64,000 nucleotides of DNA, from positions 1-64,000 of the forward strand of contig JANQMH010000026.1 of NCBI GenBank assembly GCA_028280195.1, written 5' to 3'. A program made the translations under genes and the position numbers. Shown one piece after another: positions 44,558 through 52,137 of the stretch. How positions within the stretch are numbered: position 1 is the first letter of the stretch; the number at the start of each line of letters is the position of its first letter. The notes below the pieces were generated by a model, which saw only the letters and a program-made list of their open reading frames with translations, was not told where the DNA came from and did no database searches. This stretch comes from Exilibacterium sp. (GTDB taxonomy: Bacteria; Pseudomonadota; Gammaproteobacteria; Pseudomonadales; Cellvibrionaceae).

Positions 44558-45166
44558 ATGATGTCGAATGCCGAGACCCCGGCCGAGGCCAGGATACTGC
44601 GCCTGAATCTGGCCGGGCAGCCCATAGAGTGGCTGCACTGGAAGGAGGCGGTATGCCTGCATGCCCGCGAGTTGGTCTACTGGAGTCTGGGTGGCGTGGT
44701 GCGCAAGGTCTACGGTGGCCGCTCGCGCATGACCGGCCTCAGAACGGCGATCGAGCTGCCGGCCATTATCGCCTGCGGCGGCAGCCGTATGGCGCCGGTG
44801 CGCAGTGTGCCGCCGCTGACCAACGCCGCCCTGTTTGCGCGCGACAATTATCAATGCCTCTACTGCGGTAAGTACTTCACTGCCGCCGGCCTGTCCCGGG
44901 ATCATGTCGTACCCACCAGTCGCGGCGGCCGCGACAGATGGGTCAATGTGGTGGCGGCCTGCCGCCGCTGTAACCAGCACAAAGGCAACCACTTGCTGGC
45001 GGAGATCGAGATGGAGCTGATTGCCCTGCCTTATCGGCCCAACACCGCCGAATACCTGGCCCTGATCAATAACAAGCGTATCCGCGGCGATCAGATGGAG
45101 TTCCTGCGCCCGCAGTTCTCCCGCCACAGCCGTCACAAAGGCGGGCCCGCCAAGGGCGGCACCTGA
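44558..45166 (+). CDS. HNH endonuclease-family protein
   Basis: A 202-residue protein with a C-terminal HNH domain: zinc ligands C100, C103 (CLYCG) and C135, C138 (CRRC), active-site H116 in RDHVVP, and N130. The N-terminal half (about 10-85) is the extension seen in stand-alone HNH proteins found in many proteobacterial chromosomes, whose job is unknown; they are not linked to restriction or phage genes. The ATG at 44558 follows GGAGG; the frame is open to a TTG at 44516. The gene just upstream is the small RNA. Confidence 0.85.
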   Translation: MMSNAETPAEARILRLNLAGQPIEWLHWKEAVCLHARELVYWSLGGVVRKVYGGRSRMTGLRTAIELPAIIACGGSRMAPVRSVPPLTNAALFARDNYQCLYCGKYFTAAGLSRDHVVPTSRGGRDRWVNVVAACRRCNQHKGNHLLAEIEMELIALPYRPNTAEYLALINNKRIRGDQMEFLRPQFSRHSRHKGGPAKGGT

Positions 45167-45261
45167 ATCCGCCTGTCGGGCCTGCCGACCCCACTGTGAC
45201 GCCGTTCATAGCTGCCTGATGCGGGCATTTATTGCCGCGGTTTAGCTGTTATTCTCCCCCT

Positions 45262-46131
45262 ATGATAAAAACTGAATATGCCCTGGCGTGGCGGCTGTTA
45301 TTGTGCGCCTTGCCCGGCACCAGCCTGGCGCTTGACCAGTGCGCCGAGCAGGCGCGGGGGCGCTATGAGGAAATTTACTGTGCCATTAAAGCCAAGGGCG
45401 AGGGCCGGGGCCTGCCGAGCCTGGAGGATTTTCGCCGCAACGACACCCGGGTGCAGGCACTGCTGTTGAAGCGGCCGGCGGCGCGGCTGGGCATCGATGT
45501 GCCGGAGCCGAAAAAGACGCGGCCGCGGCCGCCTGCCGCAGCCGTCACCAGGCCCAAGGCGGCGGCAAAGGCCGGGCCGGCAAGTCAAAAGCCGGCCGCG
45601 GCCGCCCGATCCGGCAGGCCGAAGGCAGCGCCGGCAGTTGCCCCCGGTGTGGGCAGCTGCCGTTTTCTCGGGCAGGTGATCAGCTGTGGCGGCAGCCGTT
45701 ACGAACTGGCGCTCAACCGGCAAAACAGCGCGCTCGCCGATGGGGTGCTGGGGGAAAAGAACCGCATGGGCCTGCAGGCCTACACCGGCAAACCCGGTGA
45801 CCGCGCCGCCCTGCTGCGATACCTCTCGGCGAGTTACCGGCGCTATATCGAAAAGATGCTGGAAATTGGCCTCGGCAGCGCCACCATGTCATTTACCAAG
45901 TTTTATTACACCCACCAGACTATCAGTCAACAGGGCGAAGATTTTGCGGCGCGCTTCGAAACCATGTTCAGTTTTTTAAAGAAAGACAAAGCCGGCATGA
46001 GTATCAAACCGCGCTATCACGATCAATTGCCCGGCAGCATCGGCGACTGCAGCGAACTCAGTGCGCGGCTGATCGTTTGTGAGGCCGGCGAGAACAACTG
46101 GGTTTATGTCAAACAGCGGCCGGCGGGTTGA
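45262..46131 (+). CDS. Exported protein of unknown function
   Basis: A 289-residue protein with a signal peptide (residues 1-23, ending TSLA) and a small Cys-containing domain (DQCAEQARGRYEEIYCAIKA). A Lys/Ala/Pro-rich linker (about 85-135) follows, then a C-terminal domain with paired Cys (SCRFLGQVISCGG, GDCSELSARLIVC) and a conserved-looking helical piece (TKFYYTHQTISQQGEDFAARFE). The four C-terminal Cys could form disulfides in the periplasm. I do not recognise the family. It ends two bases before the convergent pspF stop. Confidence 0.75.
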   Translation: MIKTEYALAWRLLLCALPGTSLALDQCAEQARGRYEEIYCAIKAKGEGRGLPSLEDFRRNDTRVQALLLKRPAARLGIDVPEPKKTRPRPPAAAVTRPKAAAKAGPASQKPAAAARSGRPKAAPAVAPGVGSCRFLGQVISCGGSRYELALNRQNSALADGVLGEKNRMGLQAYTGKPGDRAALLRYLSASYRRYIEKMLEIGLGSATMSFTKFYYTHQTISQQGEDFAARFETMFSFLKKDKAGMSIKPRYHDQLPGSIGDCSELSARLIVCEAGENNWVYVKQRPAG

Positions 46132-46133
46132 GG

Positions 46134-47165
46134 TCAGCCGGAACCGGTTTCCGGTGTTAGCGTCGCGCCTGCCTGTGCATACCGCTGCCCCAGGCGGTAT
46201 TTGCGGTACAGGCCGCGAAACTGGTTATAGCTCAGACCCAACTGCCTGGCGGCCTCCCCCTGGTGATGCTGGCAGCGCGACAGGGTTCGCAGCAGTAGCT
46301 GAATCTCAAAGTCCCTGACTGCCTGGGCAAAATCGGCTGCCCGGGCCGGCGGGTCCGCTGTCACAGCGGGCGCCGCTGGTCCGCTGTCGCTGCCGGCTGC
46401 CGGTGGCAGAAACGGATCGCTGATAATATGGCCGATGGGCTGCTGCGGATTACCCCAGCGGTAGACGGAGCGCTCCACCACATTTTTCAGTTCGCGCACG
46501 TTGCCCGGCCACTGGTAGTCGAGCAGTTGCCGGGTGGCGGCGGCGCTGAACCCGGGAAACAGCTCCCAGCCCAGTTCGTGGCACATGCGCACGGCGAAGT
46601 ACTCGCTCAACTCGATAATGTCTTCCCGCCTCTGTCTCAGCGCGGGCAGGTGCACCACGTCGAAGGCCAGGCGGTCGAGCAGGTCGTGGCGAAAGTGACC
46701 GCTTGCCGCCATGGCCTTTAGGTCGGCATTGGTAGCGGCGACAATACGCACATCCACTTGCAGCGTTTTTTGCCCGCCGAGGCGCTCGAACTCACCGTAT
46801 TCAATAATGCGCAGTACTTTTTCCTGCACGCGGGTACTGAGGGTGCCCAGTTCATCCAGAAACAGGGTACCGTCGCGCGCGCGCTCGAAGTGGCCGCGGT
46901 GCAGGCGATTGGCGCCGGTAAAGGCGCCGGGTTCGTAGCCGAATAGCTCCGACTCCAGCAGGCTGTCGGTATAGGCGGCGCAGTTGACCTTGACAAAGGG
47001 TTGATCCCAGCGCGGCGAGAGGAAATGCAGGCGCTCGGCCACCAGCTCCTTGCCGGTACCCCGCTCCCCCATCACCAGTGCCGTGCGGTTTACCGGCGCC
47101 AGCAGCGACACATGATCCAGTGCCTCCACCCAGGCCGGCGATTTGCCGATAATACGCTGATCCAT
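46134..47165 (-). CDS. pspF: PspF, sigma-54 activator of the phage-shock operon
   Basis: PspF is a bacterial enhancer-binding protein that drives sigma-54 transcription of psp genes and is held inactive by PspA. The 343-residue protein lacks an N-terminal receiver, as PspF does: it begins directly with the AAA+ domain, with Walker A GERGTGKE (33-40), the sigma-54-contacting GAFTGA loop (80-85), Walker B LFLDE (101-105), and a C-terminal Fis-type helix-turn-helix (about 305-330). It is divergent from pspA as in E. coli. The ATG at 47165 matches MDQRIIGKSP; a 15-codon extension is unlikely. Confidence 0.95.
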   Translation of the reverse strand: MDQRIIGKSPAWVEALDHVSLLAPVNRTALVMGERGTGKELVAERLHFLSPRWDQPFVKVNCAAYTDSLLESELFGYEPGAFTGANRLHRGHFERARDGTLFLDELGTLSTRVQEKVLRIIEYGEFERLGGQKTLQVDVRIVAATNADLKAMAASGHFRHDLLDRLAFDVVHLPALRQRREDIIELSEYFAVRMCHELGWELFPGFSAAATRQLLDYQWPGNVRELKNVVERSVYRWGNPQQPIGHIISDPFLPPAAGSDSGPAAPAVTADPPARAADFAQAVRDFEIQLLLRTLSRCQHHQGEAARQLGLSYNQFRGLYRKYRLGQRYAQAGATLTPETGSG

Positions 47166-47274
47166 GATTAGTAGGCTAGATATACCAGTAATTGAAGTGA
47201 AAAATACCATATTTTATTAAATTTGCCTAAATGGATGGCTTTGTTTTTCTACGTAAAAGGTAAAAGTGCAATAA

Positions 47275-47287
47275 AATCAGATGGTTA
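47275..47287 (+). promoter_or_regulatory. IHF site candidate upstream of the psp promoter
   Basis: AATCAGATGGTTA matches the IHF consensus WATCAANNNNTTR with one mismatch and lies eight bases upstream of the -24 element. The E. coli psp promoter also needs IHF to bend the DNA between PspF sites and sigma-54 polymerase. Confidence 0.5.
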
Positions 47288-47294
47288 AATATTT

Positions 47295-47310
47295 TGGCAC
47301 GCTTCGTGTT
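47295..47310 (+). promoter_or_regulatory. Sigma-54 promoter of the psp operon
   Basis: TGGCACGCTTCGTGTT has a perfect -24 element (TGGCACG) and a -12 element GTGTT that keeps the essential G but has T for the usual C of TTGC. The spacing is exact. Transcription would start near 47320, just ahead of the GGAGG at 47341. Confidence 0.75.
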
Positions 47311-47351
47311 GATACATGCCTATCGAATAACCATGATAGCGGAGGGATTCC

Positions 47352-47501
47352 ATGACCAGCTTTGATAAACACGGACTCATTCATTTGACGCTGGCATTTT
47401 TGTGCTGTGTGTTGGGGGTGGCCCTAGTGGGGCTGGAAGCGATCGCGAGCTTTCTGACGGTGGCCGCGGCGTTTGAAAGTCTGATGAGCATACATCTTTG
47501 A
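47352..47501 (+). CDS. Small membrane protein, first gene of the psp operon
   Basis: A 49-codon gene. GGAGGG ends six bases before its ATG, and it sits between the sigma-54 promoter and pspA, so it is the first gene of the operon. The product (MTSFDKHGLIHLTLAF...) has one long hydrophobic helix (about residues 9-41) with two adjacent Cys (18-19), and ends MSIHL. It resembles PspD or PspG only in being small and membrane-bound; I see no clear homology. A 7-bp hairpin (47514-47541) separates it from pspA. Confidence 0.75.
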   Translation: MTSFDKHGLIHLTLAFLCCVLGVALVGLEAIASFLTVAAAFESLMSIHL

Positions 47502-47569
47502 TTGTGGTTTTAAACCCGGTTGTTAGCGGCATTGACCGGGTCAGCAAGTCGTTAAGGAGACTGTAGACA

Positions 47570-48256
47570 ATGAGCATATTTTCACGCATGGCCGATATCA
47601 TTAACTCCAATCTCAACTCGATGTTGGACAAGGCCGAAGATCCGCAGAAAATGATCCGCCTGATCATTCAGGAGATGGAGGAAACGCTGGTCGAGGTGCG
47701 CAGCTCCTCGGCGCGGGTAATCGCCGATAAGAAAACCGCACAGCGCCGGCTCGAGCGGGTGCAGTCGGAAGTCGACGACTGGGAAGCCAAGGCGAAGCTG
47801 GCCATCAGCAAGGGCCGCGAGGACCTCGCCCGGGCCGCCCTGGCGGAAAAGCACGCGGTGGCCGAAGAGATCGCCGCCGTCGAGCAGGAACTCGGCGCGC
47901 TGGACGAACACCTGGATCACCTCAACGATGAGATCGGCCAGTTGCAGCAGAAGCTGAACGACGCCAAAGCCAAGCAGAAAGCCATGATGATGCGCGCCAA
48001 GACTGTCAGCAGCCGCCTCAAAGTCAAGCGCCAGGTGCACCGCGAGGCGCTGGACGACGCCTTTGCCAAATTCGAACACTTCGAGCGGCGCATGGATCAT
48101 ATCGAGGGTCAGGTGGACGCCATGGACCTCGGCCGCGATGGCAAGCCGGGGCTGGCCACCGAGATAGAGGACCTGGTCAACGACGAGAAAGTAAACGACG
48201 AACTGGCCCGGCTGAAGGCGGAAATGTCTGCCAAAACCGACACCGAAAGCCGCTAG
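47570..48256 (+). CDS. pspA: Phage shock protein A
   Basis: PspA is a peripheral inner-membrane ESCRT-III-like protein that stabilises damaged membranes and, when unstressed, binds and inhibits PspF. The 228-residue protein is almost wholly coiled coil, begins with the amphipathic helix MSIFSRMADIINSNLNSML, and has the family sequence DPQKMIRLIIQEMEETLVEVRSSSARVIADKK. AAGGAG precedes the ATG. Just after its stop a 6-bp hairpin (48258-48276) may protect the pspA end of the mRNA and raise PspA over PspB/PspC. Confidence 0.96.
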   Translation: MSIFSRMADIINSNLNSMLDKAEDPQKMIRLIIQEMEETLVEVRSSSARVIADKKTAQRRLERVQSEVDDWEAKAKLAISKGREDLARAALAEKHAVAEEIAAVEQELGALDEHLDHLNDEIGQLQQKLNDAKAKQKAMMMRAKTVSSRLKVKRQVHREALDDAFAKFEHFERRMDHIEGQVDAMDLGRDGKPGLATEIEDLVNDEKVNDELARLKAEMSAKTDTESR

Positions 48257-48365
48257 GCCGGCGCATGAGACGCCGGTAGGCGTGGCATTCGATGTCGCGT
48301 AAACTTAGTGAACCCCTGCTCAACGTGTTTTGAAACCCTGCCGAACCGGGGAAAGGATCTGGACC

Positions 48366-48614
48366 ATGTTCGACTTTTTACACGTGCCGACCATCTTATT
48401 TCTAACGGTGGTCGCCCCCATATGGATTGTCATGCACTACCGCAGCGTCAACCGCGCCCAGCGCGGCCTCAACGACGAGGACCGGCGCACTATCGAGGAA
48501 ATGCTGCAGACAGTGGATAAGCTGAGTGAACGTATCGAGGCGCTGGAGTCCATTCTGGACGACAGCCAGCCCGAATGGCGGCAGATAAAGGCGCGCAGCA
48601 GTGGCGGTCATTGA
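48366..48614 (+). CDS. pspB: Phage shock protein B
   Basis: PspB is a small inner-membrane protein with one N-terminal helix and a cytoplasmic coiled coil that, with PspC, relieves PspA inhibition of PspF. The 82-residue product shows MFDFLHVPTILFLTVVAPIWIVMHY, then a Leu-zipper-like region (MLQTVDKLSERIEALESILD). Length is close to the usual 74-80. AAGGA lies 9 bases before the ATG at 48366; an upstream in-frame start at 48330 is not needed. Confidence 0.93.
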   Translation: MFDFLHVPTILFLTVVAPIWIVMHYRSVNRAQRGLNDEDRRTIEEMLQTVDKLSERIEALESILDDSQPEWRQIKARSSGGH

Positions 48615-48664
48615 GGGCACCGCTGCAGCGGCAAAGCTGAGCGAAACTGTGGAGATTGAAACCA

Positions 48665-49180
48665 ATGTATTCCGGAAATCGTAGAGAGAGACGGCCGTCG
48701 TCGAGGTCGTCGTCAAGGTCGTCGTCGAGAAAATACCGCTGGAAACATCGCCGCCAGCGCATGCGCTCGCGCAGTTGCGCCGGCTGGAACATGAACCTGT
48801 ACCGCAACAAGCAGCAGGGTAAGGTCGCCGGCGTCTGCGCCGGCATTGCCAATCACTTCGACTTCGACCCCTGGGTCGTCAGGTTGATTTTCATCGGCGC
48901 CTTTTTTATCTTTGGCGGCCTGGTAGTGGTTGCCTATGTGGCCGGTTGGATACTGCTGTCGCCGCGGCGCGAGGATTCCGTAGAGGCCTATGAATACGAC
49001 GAAGAGCGCCACAGCTACCAGCGCAAAAACATGTTCAAGTACTCGGCCAGCCCCGGGCAGCGCCTGAAGCGCGCCCAGGAGCGACTCGACCGGGCTCTGC
49101 GCCGGGTGGAGGATATGGAGGCCTATGTGACCTCGCGCCAGTATGAACTCAACAAGCAGTTTGCCGCCATAGACAAGTAA
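48665..49180 (+). CDS. pspC: Phage shock protein C with basic Ser/Arg-rich N-terminal extension
   Basis: The PspC core begins at NLYRNKQQGKVAGVCAGIANHFDFDPWVVRL with a membrane helix (LIFIGAFFIFGGLVVVAYVAGWILL), then a long cytoplasmic helical region (QRLKRAQERLDRALRRVEDMEAYV). PspC senses envelope stress and activates the response. Unusually, the ATG with GGAG upstream (48665) adds about 43 residues of Arg/Ser (RRPSSRSSSRSSSRK), coded by a short repetitive stretch; the normal start would be the ATG at 48791, which has only a weak ribosome site. Which is used is uncertain. Confidence 0.85.
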   Translation: MYSGNRRERRPSSRSSSRSSSRKYRWKHRRQRMRSRSCAGWNMNLYRNKQQGKVAGVCAGIANHFDFDPWVVRLIFIGAFFIFGGLVVVAYVAGWILLSPRREDSVEAYEYDEERHSYQRKNMFKYSASPGQRLKRAQERLDRALRRVEDMEAYVTSRQYELNKQFAAIDK

Positions 49181-49277
49181 GGCCGGCCGCCGGCAGTGGC
49201 CGGGCCGGCGGCAGCGGAACTTTGGGCGCAAAAGCCGGACCAATTGACAGTATGTCGCCTGTAGTGGAGGGCCTCTC

Positions 49278-50117
49278 ATGCTGAAAATGGGGGTGGTATT
49301 GATGATCGGCGCGGCGCTCGGAGCCGCCACGCTGAGTTTGACCCCCGCTTTTGACAAGCAGGCCGCCGGTGCGCTGGCGGCAGTCGTACCGGGGCCCGCA
49401 GGAGAAAACGCCACCCTGGCAGAGCGCGTCGCCGCGCTGGAAGCGGCCCTGGAGCAAAGCGCCCGCAATCAACTGGACTTGTTCGATCAGCTGCTGCAAC
49501 TGGAAATGCAGTTGGAAGAACAGCTCAGCGCCCTTTCCGAACCAGCCAATCGCGCCTATCAAGCGGCCGGCACCGCCAGCGTGCAGCGGCGCCCGCCCCG
49601 TCCGGCGGACAATGCAAGCGCCCGCCCCAGCCGTGAAGAGCGGCGCCGGCAGCGGCTGCTCGACGCCGGTTTTGACCTGCAGACTGTCGATAATATCACC
49701 CGCCGTGAAGGTGAGCTGCGCATGGAAATCATGCGCCAGCGCTACGAAGCGACCCGCGGCCGCGAACTGGGCCCCGCCAGTTCCCGCGACCAGTTGCGCG
49801 ACGAGCTTGGTGACGAGCAGTACGATCGCTATCTCTATGCCACCGGTCGCCCCAACCGGGTGAAAATCAATGGCGTGATACCCACCTCCCCGGGTAAACA
49901 GGCGGGGCTCCGGGAGGGTGATATGATTCTCAGCTACGACGGCGAGCGCGTGTTCGCCATGAACGATATCGTTCGCTTGAGTCAGCGTGGCACGCCCGGT
50001 GAAAGCGTCAATCTCGAAATAAGGCGATCCGACGGCAGCCGCGAATTCATATCTTTACCGCGCGGGCCGATCGGTGTGTGGGGCGGTGGCGGCACTCGCG
50101 AAGATCCAGACAAATAA
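49278..50117 (+). CDS. Membrane-anchored PDZ domain protein
   Basis: A 279-residue protein with an N-terminal membrane anchor or signal (1-24), a predicted coiled coil (about 45-90), a Pro/Arg-rich linker, a helical segment (120-180), and a C-terminal PDZ domain (about 190-265; NGVIPTSPGKQAGLREGDMILSYDGERVF). There is no protease domain, so it probably binds a protein C-terminus in the periplasm. GGAGGG precedes the ATG. It follows pspC by 97 bases on the same strand and may be part of the psp response (inference). Confidence 0.8.
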   Translation: MLKMGVVLMIGAALGAATLSLTPAFDKQAAGALAAVVPGPAGENATLAERVAALEAALEQSARNQLDLFDQLLQLEMQLEEQLSALSEPANRAYQAAGTASVQRRPPRPADNASARPSREERRRQRLLDAGFDLQTVDNITRREGELRMEIMRQRYEATRGRELGPASSRDQLRDELGDEQYDRYLYATGRPNRVKINGVIPTSPGKQAGLREGDMILSYDGERVFAMNDIVRLSQRGTPGESVNLEIRRSDGSREFISLPRGPIGVWGGGGTREDPDK

Positions 50118-50280
50118 ATTTTCAATTTGTCGTGCTTTATTTTTTCGGCCTTTGGTGACAGGGGCGGCGTAACGGTATGTACTGCGGTAAAGAATTTAAC
50201 GGGGAAGCGACAGTAGTCATCCGGTCGGCAACAGCACTTTTCCAATCAAATGAAGAATGCTGATCATCAACGGATGTTTA

Positions 50281-50505
50281 TTACCAAACGACAGTGACTT
50301 TGTGCGCGTAAAGTCCTTTTTCATTGCGGCTGGGGATGAATTTGACTTTTTGATTGGGTCTTACTGATCGGTGTACCTTTCCTTCAATGCAGCTGCCGTG
50401 GAAAAAATATTTTTCCCCGTCTTCTGCCACCAGAAAACCATAGCCCAGGTTTAAATTGTAGTATTCAACGGTGCCGAGTTCTTCGACAATATAAGTATCG
50501 TTCAT
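50281..50505 (-). CDS. Cold-shock-domain protein, divergent
   Basis: A 74-residue protein with one cold-shock-like OB domain. RNP1 is GYGFL where typical Csp proteins have KGFGFI, and RNP2 is YFFHGS where they have VFVHFS; the spacing and the closing VKFIPSRNEKGLYAHKVTVV are normal. RNA or single-strand DNA binding is likely, perhaps weaker than in CspA. The ATG at 50505 gives the domain exactly; a 43-residue extension is open but has no character. The ribosome site is weak. Confidence 0.75.
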   Translation of the reverse strand: MNDTYIVEELGTVEYYNLNLGYGFLVAEDGEKYFFHGSCIEGKVHRSVRPNQKVKFIPSRNEKGLYAHKVTVVW

Positions 50506-50819
50506 AATAACTAAAAAATACTGGTGATTGTTCTGACCCAGCAGTCCACTGCTGCCCTTGAAAGAGGCTGTATTATCAACAAGGGCCGCACGTTTTACAA
50601 CGCCTTTTCCGTGCAAATATGCTGCGTTTCTCACACTGCCGCTTTTCTGCCACTAATACAGTACATAGAAGCTGTTTCATCACTCTCGACCTGCGGCGGC
50701 GGCGCCATTTATCACTCGCCGCACTGCGGCCGAGAGTCATGCAACAGTTTTTGCTTTACTGGCTGTCAGTATTGCCGCAGACGAAGTCCGTCCCGGGGTA
50801 AATTCCAAATTGCCGTTGT
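50506..50819. other. Intergenic region between two minus-strand genes
   Basis: No gene seen. An interrupted inverted repeat (50682-50737) has 6-bp outer arms CTCTCG / CGAGAG and GC-rich inner complementarity (GCGGCGGCG against CGCCGCACTGC). It may be a hairpin or terminator downstream of the membrane-protein gene, without a T-run. Confidence 0.45.
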
Positions 50820-51713
50820 CTACCTCAAGGATTTCAGTATCTGCAGCAAATCCGGCAACAACTGCAGATAGGAACCAATATGTCCGGCGACACTGGTGGC
50901 GTCAGTTCCCGTGTGCAGAACATTGTGCTCTACCTGGTCCACTACCTCGTGCAGAAACGCCTTGGCGCGAATTCTATTGATGCCAAACTCTGTCAGTGGT
51001 GCAATCGCCGGCGTCACCATCAACATCACCAGAAAACCGGCCGCGGCGCCGGAGGCAGCGACCCAGGCAGGTGCGCCAAACCACTGGGCCCACAGCGCAC
51101 CGAAAAAAGACTGCTGGCCGATATAGAAGCTGGTGGCAGTAGCCGAGCCTACGCCGACAGCGCTGCCAAAAGCGATTTTGTCGCTCAGCGATCTGCCGGC
51201 GATACCCAGGGTAATAAAGATAAATACGTCGCGGCCGCCTTCCTGTGGAACGGTCAGGCGCGCCATGGCGTGATGAAGTCTGGTGCGTGCTTCCTCGGCG
51301 GTATATTGACCTATCCACTCGTGCAGCTCGTCCAACAGCTGCGACTGCACGCCGGGGTGCTGCTGGATGTGCGCGATAATCCCCGCTTCCAATTGCGACA
51401 TCGCCAATAACTGCTCGACGATAATCTGCATCACTGCCTGTTCTTTCTGGCTCAGCGCACGGGCTGGAGGGGAGTTTTTGCCGCCGCTCAGCTGCCGTGC
51501 CAGCTGCCAGAGGTTTCTCGGAATATTAGCCAGGTCTTTGGGGACATCGCGTTTATAGCGCCAGTGCCGGCCGATAACCACCGGCAGTGAGGCGAAGTGC
51601 TGGCGATAGACACTGTCGACCCGCTTGCGCGCCGCGCCGAAATGCCCTGTGACCAGCGCCCGCAATTGCTCCTGCCAGAGCGCTTCCGGTGAATTTGCAA
51701 GCGGTGATGACAT
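50820..51713 (-). CDS. Membrane protein of unknown function
   Basis: A 297-residue protein with a soluble, helical N-terminal part (about 1-150; Gln-rich, QEQLRALVTGHFGAARKR) and a C-terminal hydrophobic region with two to three membrane segments (about 163-185 and 205-240, VAASGAAAGFLVMLMVTP). It ends in a short amphipathic tail that mentions a conserved-looking HTGTDATSVAGHIGSYLQLLPDLL. I do not recognise the family. Its leader contains a terminator-like hairpin 27 bases before the ATG, so expression may be attenuated. Confidence 0.7.
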   Translation of the reverse strand: MSSPLANSPEALWQEQLRALVTGHFGAARKRVDSVYRQHFASLPVVIGRHWRYKRDVPKDLANIPRNLWQLARQLSGGKNSPPARALSQKEQAVMQIIVEQLLAMSQLEAGIIAHIQQHPGVQSQLLDELHEWIGQYTAEEARTRLHHAMARLTVPQEGGRDVFIFITLGIAGRSLSDKIAFGSAVGVGSATATSFYIGQQSFFGALWAQWFGAPAWVAASGAAAGFLVMLMVTPAIAPLTEFGINRIRAKAFLHEVVDQVEHNVLHTGTDATSVAGHIGSYLQLLPDLLQILKSLR

Positions 51714-52137
51714 GTCGATGAAGCTCTGGTTAAGCGTGTAAAAAAACTTGACGAATCAGTCAAGCCATGGTTACCAAAAGTGGCACTATCCTTCCATTAT
51801 TGCCCTGGAGCCCTACCTTAGCAGCAGTGGTCACCGCAAAGTTAGAGTCCTGGGCGCCAATATCTATCCTGAGGCGACAAACAGACAGAAAAGTTTAACA
51901 TTATTGCAGTAGTTTCCCTGGCAGCAGGTGTAAAAAAACATGACAGTTTGGCACGCCAAAAAATGTGAAGTCGTTAACATCTTTGCCGGCGATTGCCTCT
52001 CACTTGCAGGTCGATGGCGATCTAAACTCTGACAAACAATGTACCTAAATCCTCATCTGCGCTTGTTGGCATATTTTATTTTCATTTTAATGATCACACG
52101 CATGCTTGTTGTGGTTATTTTATTAGAGGTTTCAGAC
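51714..52137. other. Divergent intergenic region, 424 bp
   Basis: No gene supported. Holds the minus-strand terminator-like hairpin (51740-51764) and a perfect 14-bp inverted repeat TTTGGC-AC-GCCAAA (51948-51961), a candidate operator for the lipoprotein gene. An in-frame upstream extension of that gene (from 52039) has no signal-peptide character and is not adopted. Confidence 0.5.
51740..51764 (-). terminator. Terminator-like hairpin in the leader of the membrane-protein gene
   Basis: On the minus strand CTTGAC-TGATTC-GTCAAG is followed by seven T's, ending 27 bases before the ATG at 51713. It would terminate an upstream transcript or attenuate this gene. Confidence 0.55.

Noticed and set aside
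52039-52137. Upstream extension of the discoidin lipoprotein
   Set aside because: It would place 33 residues before the lipobox signal peptide; GAGG marks the ATG at 52138.
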